64,000 nucleotides of DNA from Candidatus Aminicenantota bacterium (GTDB lineage: Bacteria; Acidobacteriota; Aminicenantia; Aminicenantales; UBA8522): contig JAFNEO010000046.1 of NCBI GenBank assembly GCA_017886205.1, positions 75,856 to 139,855 of the forward strand. Reading direction: 5' to 3'. The translations under genes were made by a program, and so were the position numbers. Positions 26,768-35,519 of the stretch are shown here, piece after piece. The notes under the pieces were generated by a model, which was not told where the DNA came from, did not search any database, and worked only from the letters and a program-made list of their open reading frames with translations. Position 1 is the first letter of the stretch. Each line of letters starts with the position of its first letter.

Positions 26768-27768
26768 TAGGCCGTCCGCCGCTTCTCCAGAAGAGCCCGC
26801 CAGCGATCGTCGAAACCAGGTTCGACGGTCAGGCCGATCTCGAGGACATAGACGGGTGTGTCTTCCCACTCCTCGCGTCGGTCGGCCAACTTCACGGCGT
26901 CCTTCCCGGTTGTGATCAAAGCGTCCGCGCCCTGGCTCCGGCAGGCCCGGATGATCTTTTCCCAAGAAACAGAGGGGTAAGGATGGTGGTCGGGGAAGGG
27001 GAGAAAGGAGACGACTTCCAAGCCGGCCTCGCGGAGCGTCTCTGCAAACCTGCGGGGGCGGGCGATCGCGCAAAAGGCCAAGAGCTTCATTTTCGCCAGC
27101 CTTGCTATGGGAACGCGCTCCCCCGTGTGGAGATCGGAGACACTCCGGGCGATAACAGAGTAGGAGAAGATGCTTCCCATCCAGCAGCGGCGAAGTCGTT
27201 CGATCGCCCTGACCTTTTCCTCCCCGGACTTGAGTAGCAGAATGTCCGACCTGCGGAGGGCGGAGAGCGGCTCCCGCAAGGCGACTTTTTCTTCCGAGGA
27301 ATAGAGAACGATGTCGAAGTCCCTGGCCAGGCGGCGATGCTGGAAGCCGTCGTCGAGGATGGCGATATCGAACCCGGCCTCGGCGGCCCTCCGGCAGGAG
27401 GTCAGCCGGTTCTTTCCCACATAGACGCCCACAGCGGGAAAAGACCGGGCGATGAGATAGGGCTCATCACCGCCATCCTGCCATGTGCCGAAGATGGATC
27501 GGCCGTCGGAGAGTACACCTCCCGTCTTTTCCCAACGTCCCTTGTAGCCGCGCGAGATGAAGGCCGGACGGCGGCCGAGAGCGAGTAGCCGGCTCAAGAG
27601 CTCCATGGCCAGCGGTGTCTTCTCCGTGCCGCCGAGCGAGATGTTGCCCACGCTGATGACGGGAAGGGGTGCCCGACGGGGCTTAAAAACACCGCGGTTA
27701 TAAAGGAAGTTCTTGATTCGGGATATGAACCGGGAAAAGAGGGAAAAGACGAGCAGCAGGGGCTTCAT
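26767..27768 (-). CDS. lpxK: Tetraacyldisaccharide 4'-kinase LpxK
   Basis: LpxK phosphorylates the 4' position of the lipid A disaccharide. The 333-residue protein has an N-terminal hydrophobic region, SVGNISLGGTEKTP (~41), FISRGYKGRW (~75) and the catalytic-region block DDGFQHRRLARDFDI (~133), in normal order. The P-loop shows Glu where the usual motif has Gly (GGTGKTP). No Shine-Dalgarno precedes the ATG; a TATAGT nine bases upstream suggests a leaderless start. It is first in the lpxK-lpxL-rph-uxs-GT2 run. Confidence 0.92.
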   Translation of the reverse strand: MKPLLLVFSLFSRFISRIKNFLYNRGVFKPRRAPLPVISVGNISLGGTEKTPLAMELLSRLLALGRRPAFISRGYKGRWEKTGGVLSDGRSIFGTWQDGGDEPYLIARSFPAVGVYVGKNRLTSCRRAAEAGFDIAILDDGFQHRRLARDFDIVLYSSEEKVALREPLSALRRSDILLLKSGEEKVRAIERLRRCWMGSIFSYSVIARSVSDLHTGERVPIARLAKMKLLAFCAIARPRRFAETLREAGLEVVSFLPFPDHHPYPSVSWEKIIRACRSQGADALITTGKDAVKLADRREEWEDTPVYVLEIGLTVEPGFDDRWRALLEKRRTA

Positions 27769-27777
27769 CTATCCCGG

Positions 27778-27807
27778 ACTATACATCAATTGAGACGCCT
27801 CATGCAA
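27778..27807 (-). promoter_or_regulatory. Possible leaderless-type promoter of lpxK
   Basis: On the minus strand TATAGT (27783-27778) ends nine bases before the ATG. The -35 is weak (TTGCAT at 27807-27802, 18-bp spacing). Confidence 0.4.
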
Positions 27808-27845
27808 TAACGGCCGGGTCGTCGTCCATCCGGCCCGAGCCTGCC

Positions 27846-28091
27846 GACGAAAAGGAGGCCTGTCGGTTCAATTGGAGCAGCCCGATCCTCGTTTCGCCCT
27901 ATAACCCGAAAAAAATCCTTTACGGGGGGAATCGGCTCTTCATCTCCCGGGACCGCGGCGATAATTGGGAGGCGACATCTGACCTGCCCACGCAGACCGA
28001 CCGGGACAAGCTCTTCCCGCGGCTGAACAAGCTGATGATCGAGAACAACGTCCCCTACATCGCGCCGACCGAGAGGATCAAGCTGGACTGA
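27846..28091 (+). pseudogene. Remnant of a BNR/sortilin (VPS10)-type repeat protein
   Basis: An in-frame stretch without any start codon reads CRFNWSSPILVSPYNP, then ILYGGNRLFISRDRGDNW, then DLPTQTDRDKL and stops at 28091. The first part is the C-terminal repeat signature of the BNR/VPS10-like proteins often annotated as glycosyl hydrolases, which are normally several hundred residues longer. After DRDKL the sequence no longer resembles that family. The open frame continues to at least 27780 with no ATG, GTG or TTG, so it is a decayed or truncated copy. Confidence 0.7.
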
Positions 28092-28099
28092 TCTGGTCA

Positions 28100-28128
28100 T
28101 TGAGAACGGGTTCTCTTTTCAGTATAAT
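28100..28128 (+). promoter_or_regulatory. Sigma-70 promoter of the lipoprotein gene
   Basis: TTGAGA (28100-28105) and consensus TATAAT (28123-28128) are 17 bp apart. The leader of ~23 bases carries GAGGAGGAGG. Confidence 0.75.
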
Positions 28129-28157
28129 AGATTGACTTCTTGAGGAGGAGGAAAACG

Positions 28158-29027
28158 ATGAGCAGAAAAACCTCGTTGACACTAATGGCCGTCGGGCTGG
28201 TCGTCTTGACCGCGCTCTCCTGTCAGAAGAAAGCCCAGGTCAAGGGGGTTGAGCTGGCGGTCGGATTCTCCGCCAAAACGCTGACTGACAACCTGATCAC
28301 GGATATTCAGTACGATTGGAAGACCGGAGGCGATTTTCCCAAGGTCGGAAAGGACCTGACGGTCTTCGTCCATTTCTGGCACGGCAGCAACATGCTCTTC
28401 CAGGACGACCATATGCCGCCCGTTCCGACCTCGCAGTGGGAGCCGGGGCAGGAATACAAGTACCAGCGGCAGATATACATACCGTCGTTCATCGACGAGT
28501 TTGACCCCACTTTCAAAGGGGAGGAAACGCTGCGGCTGAGCGTCGGCCTCTATAATCCCTATGATCGGAGCGGCGGACCCCAGCGCCAGGTCCTGACCAC
28601 CAAGTTGAAGGTCCTGCCGCCGCCCCCTGACCTGCCGGAGATCGTCTACGAGAAGGGCTGGTATGATCAGGAGACCGACCCCAACGCTCCCCTCAAGAAG
28701 TGGCGCTGGATGAGCCGCGAGGCCAGCTGCATCGTCGATAACCCGCACCGGGACAGCCTGCTCGTTATTCGGGGGGGAGTGAACAAGGAGGCCATTCCCG
28801 ACCAAAAGGTCGTCTTCAAGATCAACGATATGGTCCTCGACGAGTTCATCCCCGATGAGATCACCTTCGAGAAAAGTTACACGGTGAAGAAAGAGATGCT
28901 CGGAGAAAAGGATGAGTTCACCCTCACTGTCGCCGTGGACAAGACTTTCTTACCCTCGAAGGTCTTCCCCCAGATCAAGGATGAACGGGAGCTGGGCTGC
29001 CAGATCTCCTTCATCTATTTTCGCTGA
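28158..29027 (+). CDS. Hypothetical lipoprotein with Ig-like domains
   Basis: The 289-residue product begins with a signal peptide ending in a lipobox (LTALSC), so it should be lipid-anchored. The mature part looks like two beta-sandwich regions (~25-160 and ~190-285); the first contains FVHFWHGSNMLFQDDHMPP and WEPGQEYKYQRQIYIP, a pattern also seen in soluble tails of sugar-related membrane proteins. I recognise no named family. ATG 28158 is chosen over TTG 28140 because GAGGAGGAGG lies between them, six bases before the ATG. Confidence 0.75.
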   Translation: MSRKTSLTLMAVGLVVLTALSCQKKAQVKGVELAVGFSAKTLTDNLITDIQYDWKTGGDFPKVGKDLTVFVHFWHGSNMLFQDDHMPPVPTSQWEPGQEYKYQRQIYIPSFIDEFDPTFKGEETLRLSVGLYNPYDRSGGPQRQVLTTKLKVLPPPPDLPEIVYEKGWYDQETDPNAPLKKWRWMSREASCIVDNPHRDSLLVIRGGVNKEAIPDQKVVFKINDMVLDEFIPDEITFEKSYTVKKEMLGEKDEFTLTVAVDKTFLPSKVFPQIKDERELGCQISFIYFR

Positions 29028-29041
29028 GCGGCCGTCCTCTT

Positions 29042-29614
29042 CTAGCGAATCCAGATCGAGGGGACGGGTTCCTTTTTCTGCTGCCCGAGGAATTTCTCCA
29101 GGTCCTGCCGGGCCCGGGTTTCTTCTTCCTGGGCGTTCTGAAGCTTGAGGAAAGTTTCTGCGATAGACTGCTGAACGGCGTCCTTCGTGGTCATATCTTC
29201 GAGGCCGTAGAACTGCTGCCAGAGCGCGCCCATCTTGAGTGTCAAGAGCTCCACGTATTCCTTGGCCTTGTCCCATCTCTCCTGCAGCGCCTTGAGATCG
29301 GCAGGGACCGGATTTGCCGCGGCGGGGAGGGCGGAGGCGGGCTGCTCATGAGGCTCGACCGCGACCGGAGGAGCGGCTTCGGGTGCAACGACCTCCTCTG
29401 TCACGGGCGCCGGCGGAGCAACGGGCGTTTCCAAGGCGGGTTTTTTCTTGAGCTTGGCCAGGTCGGCGTTGGTGATGACCGCGGCCCTCTTGCCCTTTAG
29501 TCCGGCCCGTCTTTCTCTTTCCTTCTGGGCGATTTCAGCCAAAGTCTGGGGAAAAAGGAGAGAGCTGAGCGTGGCCATGAGAAAAACCAGCCCAATCAGT
29601 CTTTTCACCGACAT
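29042..29614 (-). CDS. Hypothetical exported protein with coiled-coil C-terminus
   Basis: The 190-residue product has a signal peptide (to about LLFPQTLA), a basic stretch QKERERRAGLKG followed by ITNADLAKLKKK, a Pro/Ala/Glu-rich linker (~62-105), and a helical C-terminal half predicted to form a coiled coil (~110-180). The signal, KERERR and TNADL pattern recurs in small proteins of Acidobacteriota-like genomes in my recollection, without assigned function. A promoter nine bases upstream implies a leaderless message. Confidence 0.65.
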   Translation of the reverse strand: MSVKRLIGLVFLMATLSSLLFPQTLAEIAQKERERRAGLKGKRAAVITNADLAKLKKKPALETPVAPPAPVTEEVVAPEAAPPVAVEPHEQPASALPAAANPVPADLKALQERWDKAKEYVELLTLKMGALWQQFYGLEDMTTKDAVQQSIAETFLKLQNAQEEETRARQDLEKFLGQQKKEPVPSIWIR

Positions 29615-29623
29615 CCTATGGCT

Positions 29624-29652
29624 ATGCTAGCGCACATGCCTCAGCCTGTCAA
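29624..29652 (-). promoter_or_regulatory. Leaderless-type promoter of the 29614 (-) gene
   Basis: On the minus strand consensus TTGACA (29652-29647) and TAGCAT (29629-29624) are 17 bp apart, with nine bases to the ATG. It overlaps the end of comEC. Confidence 0.62.
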
Positions 29653-32042
29653 TCCGGTTGGGGCGGGGATACGGCGGTCCGAATGACGAGAGCACGGCCG
29701 GCAGCGGATACTTCGATAGCCCCGTCTCGGCCGGTTCTCAAGACGCGGGCTCCGGCGGCCCGGTATCGTTCCAGAATTTCCGGATGAGGGACTCCGTAGA
29801 TGTTTCCCCGGCCGGCGCTGATGATCACGACCTCAGGTTCGACGGCGGCCAGCAAGGCCTCCGAGCTCGAGGTACGGCTGCCGTGGTGCGGCGACTTGAG
29901 GACCCGGGACCGGACCTCGAGCCGAGCGTCCATGATATTCTTTTCGGCCTCCATCCCGATGTCGGAAGCCAGGAGGAAAGATTGATCGTCCGCCACGAGC
30001 CGCAGCACCAGGGAATCGTCGTTACTAACCTCCCTTTCAAGCGGAGCGGACGGTTCAGGATGAAGAACTTCGATCGTCACCGGGCCTTCCTGGAGTCTGA
30101 ACCCGCGAAAGACACGTCTCTGGAGAGCAGACTCGGAAAGGCTTTTCTTGAGTTCCTCATAGGCCGGGCTTTTATCCGGCGAAAAGGCTTCCCAGAACTC
30201 GGCCACCTTGAAGTTCCTGGCCACAGCCAGAAGGCCGTTGAGATGGTCGGGATGGGCGTGGGTCAGGACCACGTAGTCGAGCTTCTTGATGCCGCGGCGC
30301 CAGAGAAAAGGCGAGACGACATGCTCGCCGGTGTCGAAGCTCGAGTCCGGCACTCCTCCGCCGTCGATCAGCATTCTTTTTCGGCCCGGGAACTCGACCA
30401 GAATGGAATCTCCCTGTCCGACATCGATGAAGGTCACCCGGAGCGCGGGCGAAAAGCGCGGAGGGAAGGGGTAGGTGACGAGCGTAACCAGAAAAACGGC
30501 GAAGAGGAACGCCGTGAGCAGCTTTTGACCTTTGATCCGGGGCCTGAAAAGTAGGAGCGAGAGAAAGAGAAAATAGCCGAGGATGACCGCCGGTGGAGGA
30601 GCGGGGAGGCGATAGGAAAACCCGGGAACGGCATCCAATGAACGGGATATCCATAAAAAGACATCGACCAGGAAGCGGAGGCCGGGGGCGAGCAGCGCGG
30701 CGAGGCCGGGGCTAATCGGTGAGACGGCCAGGAAGACGAAGCCGGCCCCCATGACGACGCCGATCAGGGGGATGGCCGGAAAATTGAGCAGGAGCGCCGC
30801 GAAGGTGATCCGGTTGAAGGAGGCGGCCAGCAGCGGCAGGACGCCCAGTTGGGCGGTCAGCGAAAGCGCGAACAACTCGCTGACCCTGAAGGGGAGGCGG
30901 GGCAGGAGGCTCAGGAGCTTGGGGTAGAAGAGGATGATGGATAGTGTCGCCGCAAAGGTCAATTCGAATCCCATGTCGAAAAGGTAGAAAGGGTTAGAGA
31001 GGAGGAGGACGAAGGCGCTGAAGGAGATGGTGTTGAGAAGGCGGGTTTGCTTCCAGAGGAGCTTGCTCGTAAGGAAGGTCAGGGCCATGATCGTAGCCCG
31101 GAAAACCGAGGCGCGGCCTTCAACCAGGAGGGAATAGAAAAGCAGAAGGACGATCAGGACCGAGTAGGAAACCCGCTTGGGAACCCGGAAGACCCGAAGG
31201 ACAAAAAAGAAAAGAACCGAGATAATGCCGATATGGGCCCCGGAGATGGCGATGAGATGGTAGAGCCCGGACCTCTGCAGGGCGGCGGTCGTCTCCTCGT
31301 CCATCCGGCCCCGCTCGCCCAAAAGCATGGCTTCGAGGACTGCTCCCTGCTGCGAGAGCGCGGTCCGGTCGGCGGTGGAGAAATGATCCTCGATCCTCTT
31401 CTGCAGGGCCTGCCGGAGGGATGAGATCAGGCGTAGGAGTGAAGCGCGGCCGGCCGGCTGTTTCAACTCGACGAGGAGGACGCTTTTCGTGACCGCGTGG
31501 TTATGGACCATCTGGTTTTTCCGGAGGCCGACCAGCCGGGACTCGCCAAAGTTGCGGAAATCGCGGCCGGGAAGAACCTGGGCGGAGACGGTGATCTCAT
31601 CTCCGGCCTTGAGCCTCAGCGGGGAGGGATAAACCGAGGGGTGAAGGACGGCGACCCGCAAATTTCCCCGGGCTTTGATGTCGCGGCCCTGGACGCCGAT
31701 ATTCTCTACCCGGAGAAAAAGATGGGTCCGGCCGACGCCGTAAGAGGGTGACCGGTACAGCCGGCCGGAGAAATCGGCATAGCCGTCGAGGACGAATTTT
31801 TTGACCGGGTTTCGCTCATAGTCGATATCGTGCTCCGCATACAGGCTCCACCCAAGAAACAGCGCGGCGAGCAAAGCCAGGGCGAAAGCGAGCTTGTCTC
31901 TTTTCCGGAAATAGGCCAGCCAGGCCGAGGCGAGGGAAGTCAGGAATGCGAGGACAGGAATGAAGAGAGCTGTGGAGAGAACGGAGGCCAGAAAAACCCC
32001 TGCAGAAAGCGATCCGGCCAGATACAGGAACGGAAAGAGCAT
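29649..32042 (-). CDS. comEC: ComEC/Rec2-type DNA uptake channel
   Basis: ComEC conducts single-stranded DNA across the inner membrane in natural transformation. The 797-residue protein has the N-terminal DUF4131/OB-like region (~60-190), the Competence membrane domain with LIAISGAHIGIISVLFF (~265) and many helices, and a C-terminal metallo-beta-lactamase-like domain with FIDVGQGDSILVEFP (~540), VLTHAHPDHLNG (~595) and SPHHGSRTSS. All three domains are present, so it is likely functional. With the type IV pilus genes this suggests competence. It starts 6 bases after the mutase gene. Confidence 0.93.
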   Translation of the reverse strand: MLFPFLYLAGSLSAGVFLASVLSTALFIPVLAFLTSLASAWLAYFRKRDKLAFALALLAALFLGWSLYAEHDIDYERNPVKKFVLDGYADFSGRLYRSPSYGVGRTHLFLRVENIGVQGRDIKARGNLRVAVLHPSVYPSPLRLKAGDEITVSAQVLPGRDFRNFGESRLVGLRKNQMVHNHAVTKSVLLVELKQPAGRASLLRLISSLRQALQKRIEDHFSTADRTALSQQGAVLEAMLLGERGRMDEETTAALQRSGLYHLIAISGAHIGIISVLFFFVLRVFRVPKRVSYSVLIVLLLFYSLLVEGRASVFRATIMALTFLTSKLLWKQTRLLNTISFSAFVLLLSNPFYLFDMGFELTFAATLSIILFYPKLLSLLPRLPFRVSELFALSLTAQLGVLPLLAASFNRITFAALLLNFPAIPLIGVVMGAGFVFLAVSPISPGLAALLAPGLRFLVDVFLWISRSLDAVPGFSYRLPAPPPAVILGYFLFLSLLLFRPRIKGQKLLTAFLFAVFLVTLVTYPFPPRFSPALRVTFIDVGQGDSILVEFPGRKRMLIDGGGVPDSSFDTGEHVVSPFLWRRGIKKLDYVVLTHAHPDHLNGLLAVARNFKVAEFWEAFSPDKSPAYEELKKSLSESALQRRVFRGFRLQEGPVTIEVLHPEPSAPLEREVSNDDSLVLRLVADDQSFLLASDIGMEAEKNIMDARLEVRSRVLKSPHHGSRTSSSEALLAAVEPEVVIISAGRGNIYGVPHPEILERYRAAGARVLRTGRDGAIEVSAAGRALVIRTAVSPPQPD

Positions 32043-32048
32043 AAGATC

Positions 32049-33659
32049 TCAGATGGTGACGGATTCCTGATAGATACCATAGACGTCTCTCAGGACATCG
32101 GAGATCTCACCCATCGTTGCTTCCGCCTTGACCGCGGCTATGAAAAAGGGCATGAGATTGTCGGACGAACTGGCCGCCCGGCGCAGCGCCTCTAGACTTT
32201 TCTTGACCCCCCGGGCGGAGCGTGTCCTCCTCAGGCGCCGCAGTCTTTCGATTTGGGCCTTCTCGATTTTCCTGGCCGCAGCGTGGAGCCGGAATTCGGT
32301 CTTTTCCGGGGCGCCGGCATACTCGTTCAGGCCGACGATGACCTGCTCTTTGCTCTCCACCTTCTTCTGGTAGCTGAAAGCGCTCTCCTGGATTTCCCGC
32401 TGGATGTAGCCGTCCTCAATGGCCTTGAACATCCCGCCCATGTCGTCGATCTTGCGCAAGTAAGCCCAGACTCTCTCCTCGATGGAATCGGTCAGGGTTT
32501 CCAAGAAATAAGACCCGCCGAGAGGGTCCACAGTGTCCGCAGCGCCGCTCTCGTGGGCGATGATCTGCTGGGTGCGCAGGGCGATGCGGACCGATTCTTC
32601 GCTGGGCAAAGCCATGGCTTCGTCCCTGGAATTGGTGTGCAGGGACTGAGTGCCGCCGAGCACGGCCGCCAGCGCCTGGAGCGTCACCCGGATGACGTTG
32701 TTCTCAGGCTCCTGGGCGGTGAGGGTCACCCCGCTTGTCTGGGTGTGAAAGCGGAAGGCCCAGGAGAGGGGGCTTTTCGCTCGGAACCTCTCCCGCATCA
32801 GCCTGGCCCAGATGCGACGGGCTGCCCTGAACTTGGCGATCTCCTCGAAGAATTGGTTGTGGGCGGCCAGAAAGAAGGAAAGACGGGGTGCGAACGCGTC
32901 CACGTCCAGTCCCGCCCCGACGGCCGCTTCGATGTAGGCTACGGCGTCGGCGAAGGTGAAGGCCAGCTCCTGGACCGCCGTGGCCCCGGCTTCCCGGATG
33001 TGGTAGCCGCTGATGCTCATGGTATTCCAGCGGGGGACTTTCTCCTGACAAAAGGTCAGGATGTCGACGATAATCCGCAGGGAGGCCCGGGGAGGATAGA
33101 TGTAGGTTCCCCTGGCGATATATTCTTTGAGGAGGTCGTTCTGGATGGTCCCGCTCAGACTCGACCAGGAGATTCGGCGCCTTTTAGCGATGGTTAGGTA
33201 CATGGCTAGGAGGACCGCCGCCGTGGCATTGATGGTCATCGAAACGCTGACCGTGTCGAGCGGGATTTTTCGGAGGAGCGTCTGCATGTCGTGGATGGAG
33301 TCGATGGCCACACCCACCTTTCCCACCTCACCCTGGGCCTGCGGATGGTCGGAATCCAGGCCGAGCTGGGTGGGGAGGTCGAAGGCAACACTCAAGCCCG
33401 TCTGCCCCTGGGCAAGGAGATAGCGGTAGCGCTGGTTGGATTCCTTGGCCGCGCCGAACCCGGCGTACTGGCGCATGGTCCAGAGGCGGCCGCGGTACAT
33501 CGTGGGGTAGATGCCGCGGGTAAAGGGGAATTCGCCCGGGTTTCCGAAGTCTTTTTGAGGGTCAAACCCGGCCGGGTCGCGGGGGCCGTAAACCACTTTG
33601 ACCTCGATACCGGAAGAGGTCTCGACCCTGGCTTTTCGGGCTTTGCTCATCGGAGACAT
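32049..33659 (-). CDS. Methylmalonyl-CoA mutase catalytic (large) subunit
   Basis: The enzyme interconverts methylmalonyl-CoA and succinyl-CoA using adenosylcobalamin. The 536-residue product covers the TIM-barrel catalytic domain: [73 protein letters not shown] and the C-terminal helical part. It ends before the B12-binding domain, so a separate small subunit must exist elsewhere, as in two-part mutases. Start ATG 33659 is preceded by GGGAG; ATG 33650 and TTG 33689 are alternatives. A close relative such as isobutyryl-CoA mutase is less likely but not excluded. Confidence 0.9.
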   Translation of the reverse strand: MSPMSKARKARVETSSGIEVKVVYGPRDPAGFDPQKDFGNPGEFPFTRGIYPTMYRGRLWTMRQYAGFGAAKESNQRYRYLLAQGQTGLSVAFDLPTQLGLDSDHPQAQGEVGKVGVAIDSIHDMQTLLRKIPLDTVSVSMTINATAAVLLAMYLTIAKRRRISWSSLSGTIQNDLLKEYIARGTYIYPPRASLRIIVDILTFCQEKVPRWNTMSISGYHIREAGATAVQELAFTFADAVAYIEAAVGAGLDVDAFAPRLSFFLAAHNQFFEEIAKFRAARRIWARLMRERFRAKSPLSWAFRFHTQTSGVTLTAQEPENNVIRVTLQALAAVLGGTQSLHTNSRDEAMALPSEESVRIALRTQQIIAHESGAADTVDPLGGSYFLETLTDSIEERVWAYLRKIDDMGGMFKAIEDGYIQREIQESAFSYQKKVESKEQVIVGLNEYAGAPEKTEFRLHAAARKIEKAQIERLRRLRRTRSARGVKKSLEALRRAASSSDNLMPFFIAAVKAEATMGEISDVLRDVYGIYQESVTI

Positions 33660-33791
33660 CCGGCTTCCGCTCCCGGGCCGGGCAGGCAAGAACAGGTGTC
33701 GCCGGGTACTAATCTAGGGAGTAGGGGAGAGCAGTCGGCCTCGAAACTCTGACCAGGGAGTTCCAATTGAGGGCTTGACCGGAAATCGCCC

Positions 33792-34118
33792 CTATTCCTT
33801 GACGTCTCCCTCGCCGTAGCCCTGGGGAGGCTTCTTGGCGTATTCCTCTTTCTTTTTCTCGAGGAACTCCTTGATGGCCCCGATGCCTTCCTGGGCCTTT
33901 TCCTTGACCACTAGGATGCCCTTTTCGGCCTCTTTGCTGATCTTTTCGTAGCTTTCCTTAGCCTTCTCCCCCGTCTTGGTGGCCTGGGTCTTGATCTTTT
34001 GCCGGGTCTCTTTGCCGCTGGCAGGAGCGAAGAGGATCCCCAGGACGTAGCCGGTTGCGGCGCCGATTAAGAAGGAGACGGCGACTTCCAGGGCACTCGA
34101 TCCTTTGTTATTCCCCAT
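33792..34118 (-). CDS. YtxH-domain small membrane protein
   Basis: The 108-residue protein has one N-terminal membrane helix of the YtxH kind (VSFLIGAATGYVLGILFAPASGKETR) and a Lys/Glu-rich helical tail ending in EKKKEEYAKKPP. Related proteins are stress-linked and of unclear molecular function. AAAGGAG stands before the ATG. Its start overlaps the end of the DUF948 gene by 11 bases, a common pairing of these two families. Confidence 0.82.
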   Translation of the reverse strand: MGNNKGSSALEVAVSFLIGAATGYVLGILFAPASGKETRQKIKTQATKTGEKAKESYEKISKEAEKGILVVKEKAQEGIGAIKEFLEKKKEEYAKKPPQGYGEGDVKE

Positions 34119-34479
34119 GTTTCTTCTCCTTTCTTTTCCTGAATTTTTTCCAGAAGAACGAAGTCAGAGGAAAGACCACGGGCCAAAACCTTGAGCTGGG
34201 CCACAAGAACCTCGTGGTTAGGAAGAAGGAAGCTTCGGATAGGTTGACCGCCGTCCTCTTGGAGGCCTCCATGAACTCTCCCAGGCTGACGAGCCTGTCC
34301 TTGATCATCCCATCCAGCTCGTTCAGGTTTTCGACCAGCTTGCGGACCTCGACCATGGTCTTTTCACCTTCCTCGGCCGCGCCTCGGAGCTGGGCGAGGA
34401 AGCGGACGAGAAAAACCGCGACCACGACGGCAGCAAAGGTGAGGACGAGAAGCAGGAACTGGTTGAGGGTCAGCGGCAT
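34108..34479 (-). CDS. DUF948-type membrane protein
   Basis: The 123-residue protein has an N-terminal membrane helix (FLLLVLTFAAVVVAVFLV) followed by amphipathic helices (EEGEKTMVEVRKLVENLNEL). This is the DUF948 layout, and DUF948 genes often precede YtxH genes as here. A basic C-terminus (KKFRKRKEKKHGE) closes it. The biochemical role is unknown. A consensus-like promoter places the transcript start about two bases before the ATG. Confidence 0.75.
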   Translation of the reverse strand: MPLTLNQFLLLVLTFAAVVVAVFLVRFLAQLRGAAEEGEKTMVEVRKLVENLNELDGMIKDRLVSLGEFMEASKRTAVNLSEASFFLTTRFLWPSSRFWPVVFPLTSFFWKKFRKRKEKKHGE

Positions 34480-34488
34480 GGTACCACC

Positions 34489-34517
34489 AAAATAGAATAA
34501 AAACTGGGTTTTGTCAA
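34489..34517 (-). promoter_or_regulatory. Leaderless-type promoter of the DUF948-YtxH pair
   Basis: On the minus strand consensus TTGACA (34517-34512) and TATTTT (34494-34489) are 17 bp apart, and nine bases lie before the ATG. Confidence 0.65.
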
Positions 34518-34556
34518 TTTAAGAATGGGTCCGGTCGGGGCGGGCCTGGGCAATTC

Positions 34557-35135
34557 TTATTTCCAGAGAATCTTGTTCACTTGGGAGAGGCGGTATTCTT
34601 TCTCGATCTTGTTAAGGATCTCGGCATAGCGTTCCTCTTGAGCCCGGCCGCAGGCCTCTTCCCATTCGGCGAAAAGGGGGGCGGCGAGGAACTCGTACTT
34701 TTTGCCGGCCAGCCGGTTGATCCCCTGCAGGGCCCGCCAGTGGGTGATCATCAGCAGGGCCAGGGCGGCGAAGGCGACGTTGGGACCGGGGAGCAGGGCG
34801 GCCAGCCCGCTGAGGGGGAGGAGAATGGTTTCGCCGATGAGAATTAGGACGTGCTTGGATCTTTGCTTGTATAGAAACAAGGAAAACCGCAGGCGGATGC
34901 GCTTCTCGGGCCGGAGGCCGGAGTGGTGGATGGAGATGGCCTCGTCCTCGACTTTAAGGATGCGGATGAAGGCTTGCTCCTGGCGGAGGATTCTTGGGGG
35001 GAGGAGCGTGAGCTTCTTCTGGGCCAGTTCCCAGGCTCTCTTGGTGCGCGAGACAGGGATGGAGATATCCTTTTCTGGCTCAGAAGAAAAAAAGCGGTAT
35101 TTTTCGCGGTGGTCCCGGATGAAGAAGAATTCCAT
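34557..35135 (-). CDS. Hypothetical protein with one hydrophobic hairpin
   Basis: From ATG 35135 the product is 192 residues: a charged N-terminal part (FFFIRDHREKYRFF, SRTKRAWELAQKKL), a hydrophobic segment around 110-145 (LLPLSGLAALLPGPNVAFAALALLM broken by LPGPN), and a charged C-terminus. The pattern faintly recalls mitochondrial K+/H+ exchange-related proteins, which I could not confirm. The frame also offers GTG 35156, but the best promoter has its -10 over that codon, which favours ATG 35135. Confidence 0.6.
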   Translation of the reverse strand: MEFFFIRDHREKYRFFSSEPEKDISIPVSRTKRAWELAQKKLTLLPPRILRQEQAFIRILKVEDEAISIHHSGLRPEKRIRLRFSLFLYKQRSKHVLILIGETILLPLSGLAALLPGPNVAFAALALLMITHWRALQGINRLAGKKYEFLAAPLFAEWEEACGRAQEERYAEILNKIEKEYRLSQVNKILWK

Positions 35136-35146
35136 GAAGCGTGGGT

Positions 35147-35176
35147 ATTTTAGCACTCTTCGAGAATCGGACGCAA
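35147..35176 (-). promoter_or_regulatory. Possible leaderless-type promoter of the 35135 (-) gene
   Basis: On the minus strand TTGCGT (35176-35171) and TAAAAT (35152-35147) are 18 bp apart, eleven bases before ATG 35135. The -35 is only fair. Confidence 0.4.
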
Positions 35177-35223
35177 GGACAGAATGGCCCGCGTAAGCAT
35201 TTCCTTTTTGGCAATGATAATGA

Positions 35224-35471
35224 TGAGGAACTTGGGAATGTCAGCGCTCCCGCTCAGGTTCTTAACGCCGTTCCCGAAACGCTTTTCTCGGCGCTGCGGA
35301 ACTCCGCGTGATATATTCAGGCGCCAAATGCATATTGGCTCCATTCGCATCCATCTCTGTATGATCTCTGCGTGCTCAGACAGTCCTCGCGGCCGCTAGA
35401 GCGGCTCCCCTAGAAAAACGCTTCGGGAAGGCTGAACCTGAGAGGTCGCTTCTCCATTCCCAAGTTCCTCA
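35224..35471. repeat. MITE-like element with 17-bp perfect terminal inverted repeats
   Basis: The 248-bp segment starts with TGAGGAACTTGGGAATG and ends with its exact complement. Inside each end a second shared block (CAGGTTC, then CCGAARCG, then TTTTCT) continues the inverted repeat to ~65 bases per arm with mismatches. The middle (~35290-35405) has no gene. The right arm shares a 25-base match (35442-35466) with 40648-40672, reverse complemented. No target-site duplication is visible. This fills the gap between the 35135 gene and the VWFA gene. Confidence 0.7.
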
Positions 35472-35519
35472 CAACACGGATAGAAAAGCTTCCATGGTCG
35501 CGGGACGGAGAAAAGGGAG

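Noticed and set aside
27786-28100. 104-codon minus frame between lpxK and the lipoprotein gene
   Set aside because: The plus strand of this segment holds a recognisable BNR-protein remnant; the minus frame is its shadow.
35184-35399. 71-codon plus frame in the gap before the VWFA gene
   Set aside because: It is composed of the left arm and centre of the MITE-like element and has no domain pattern.
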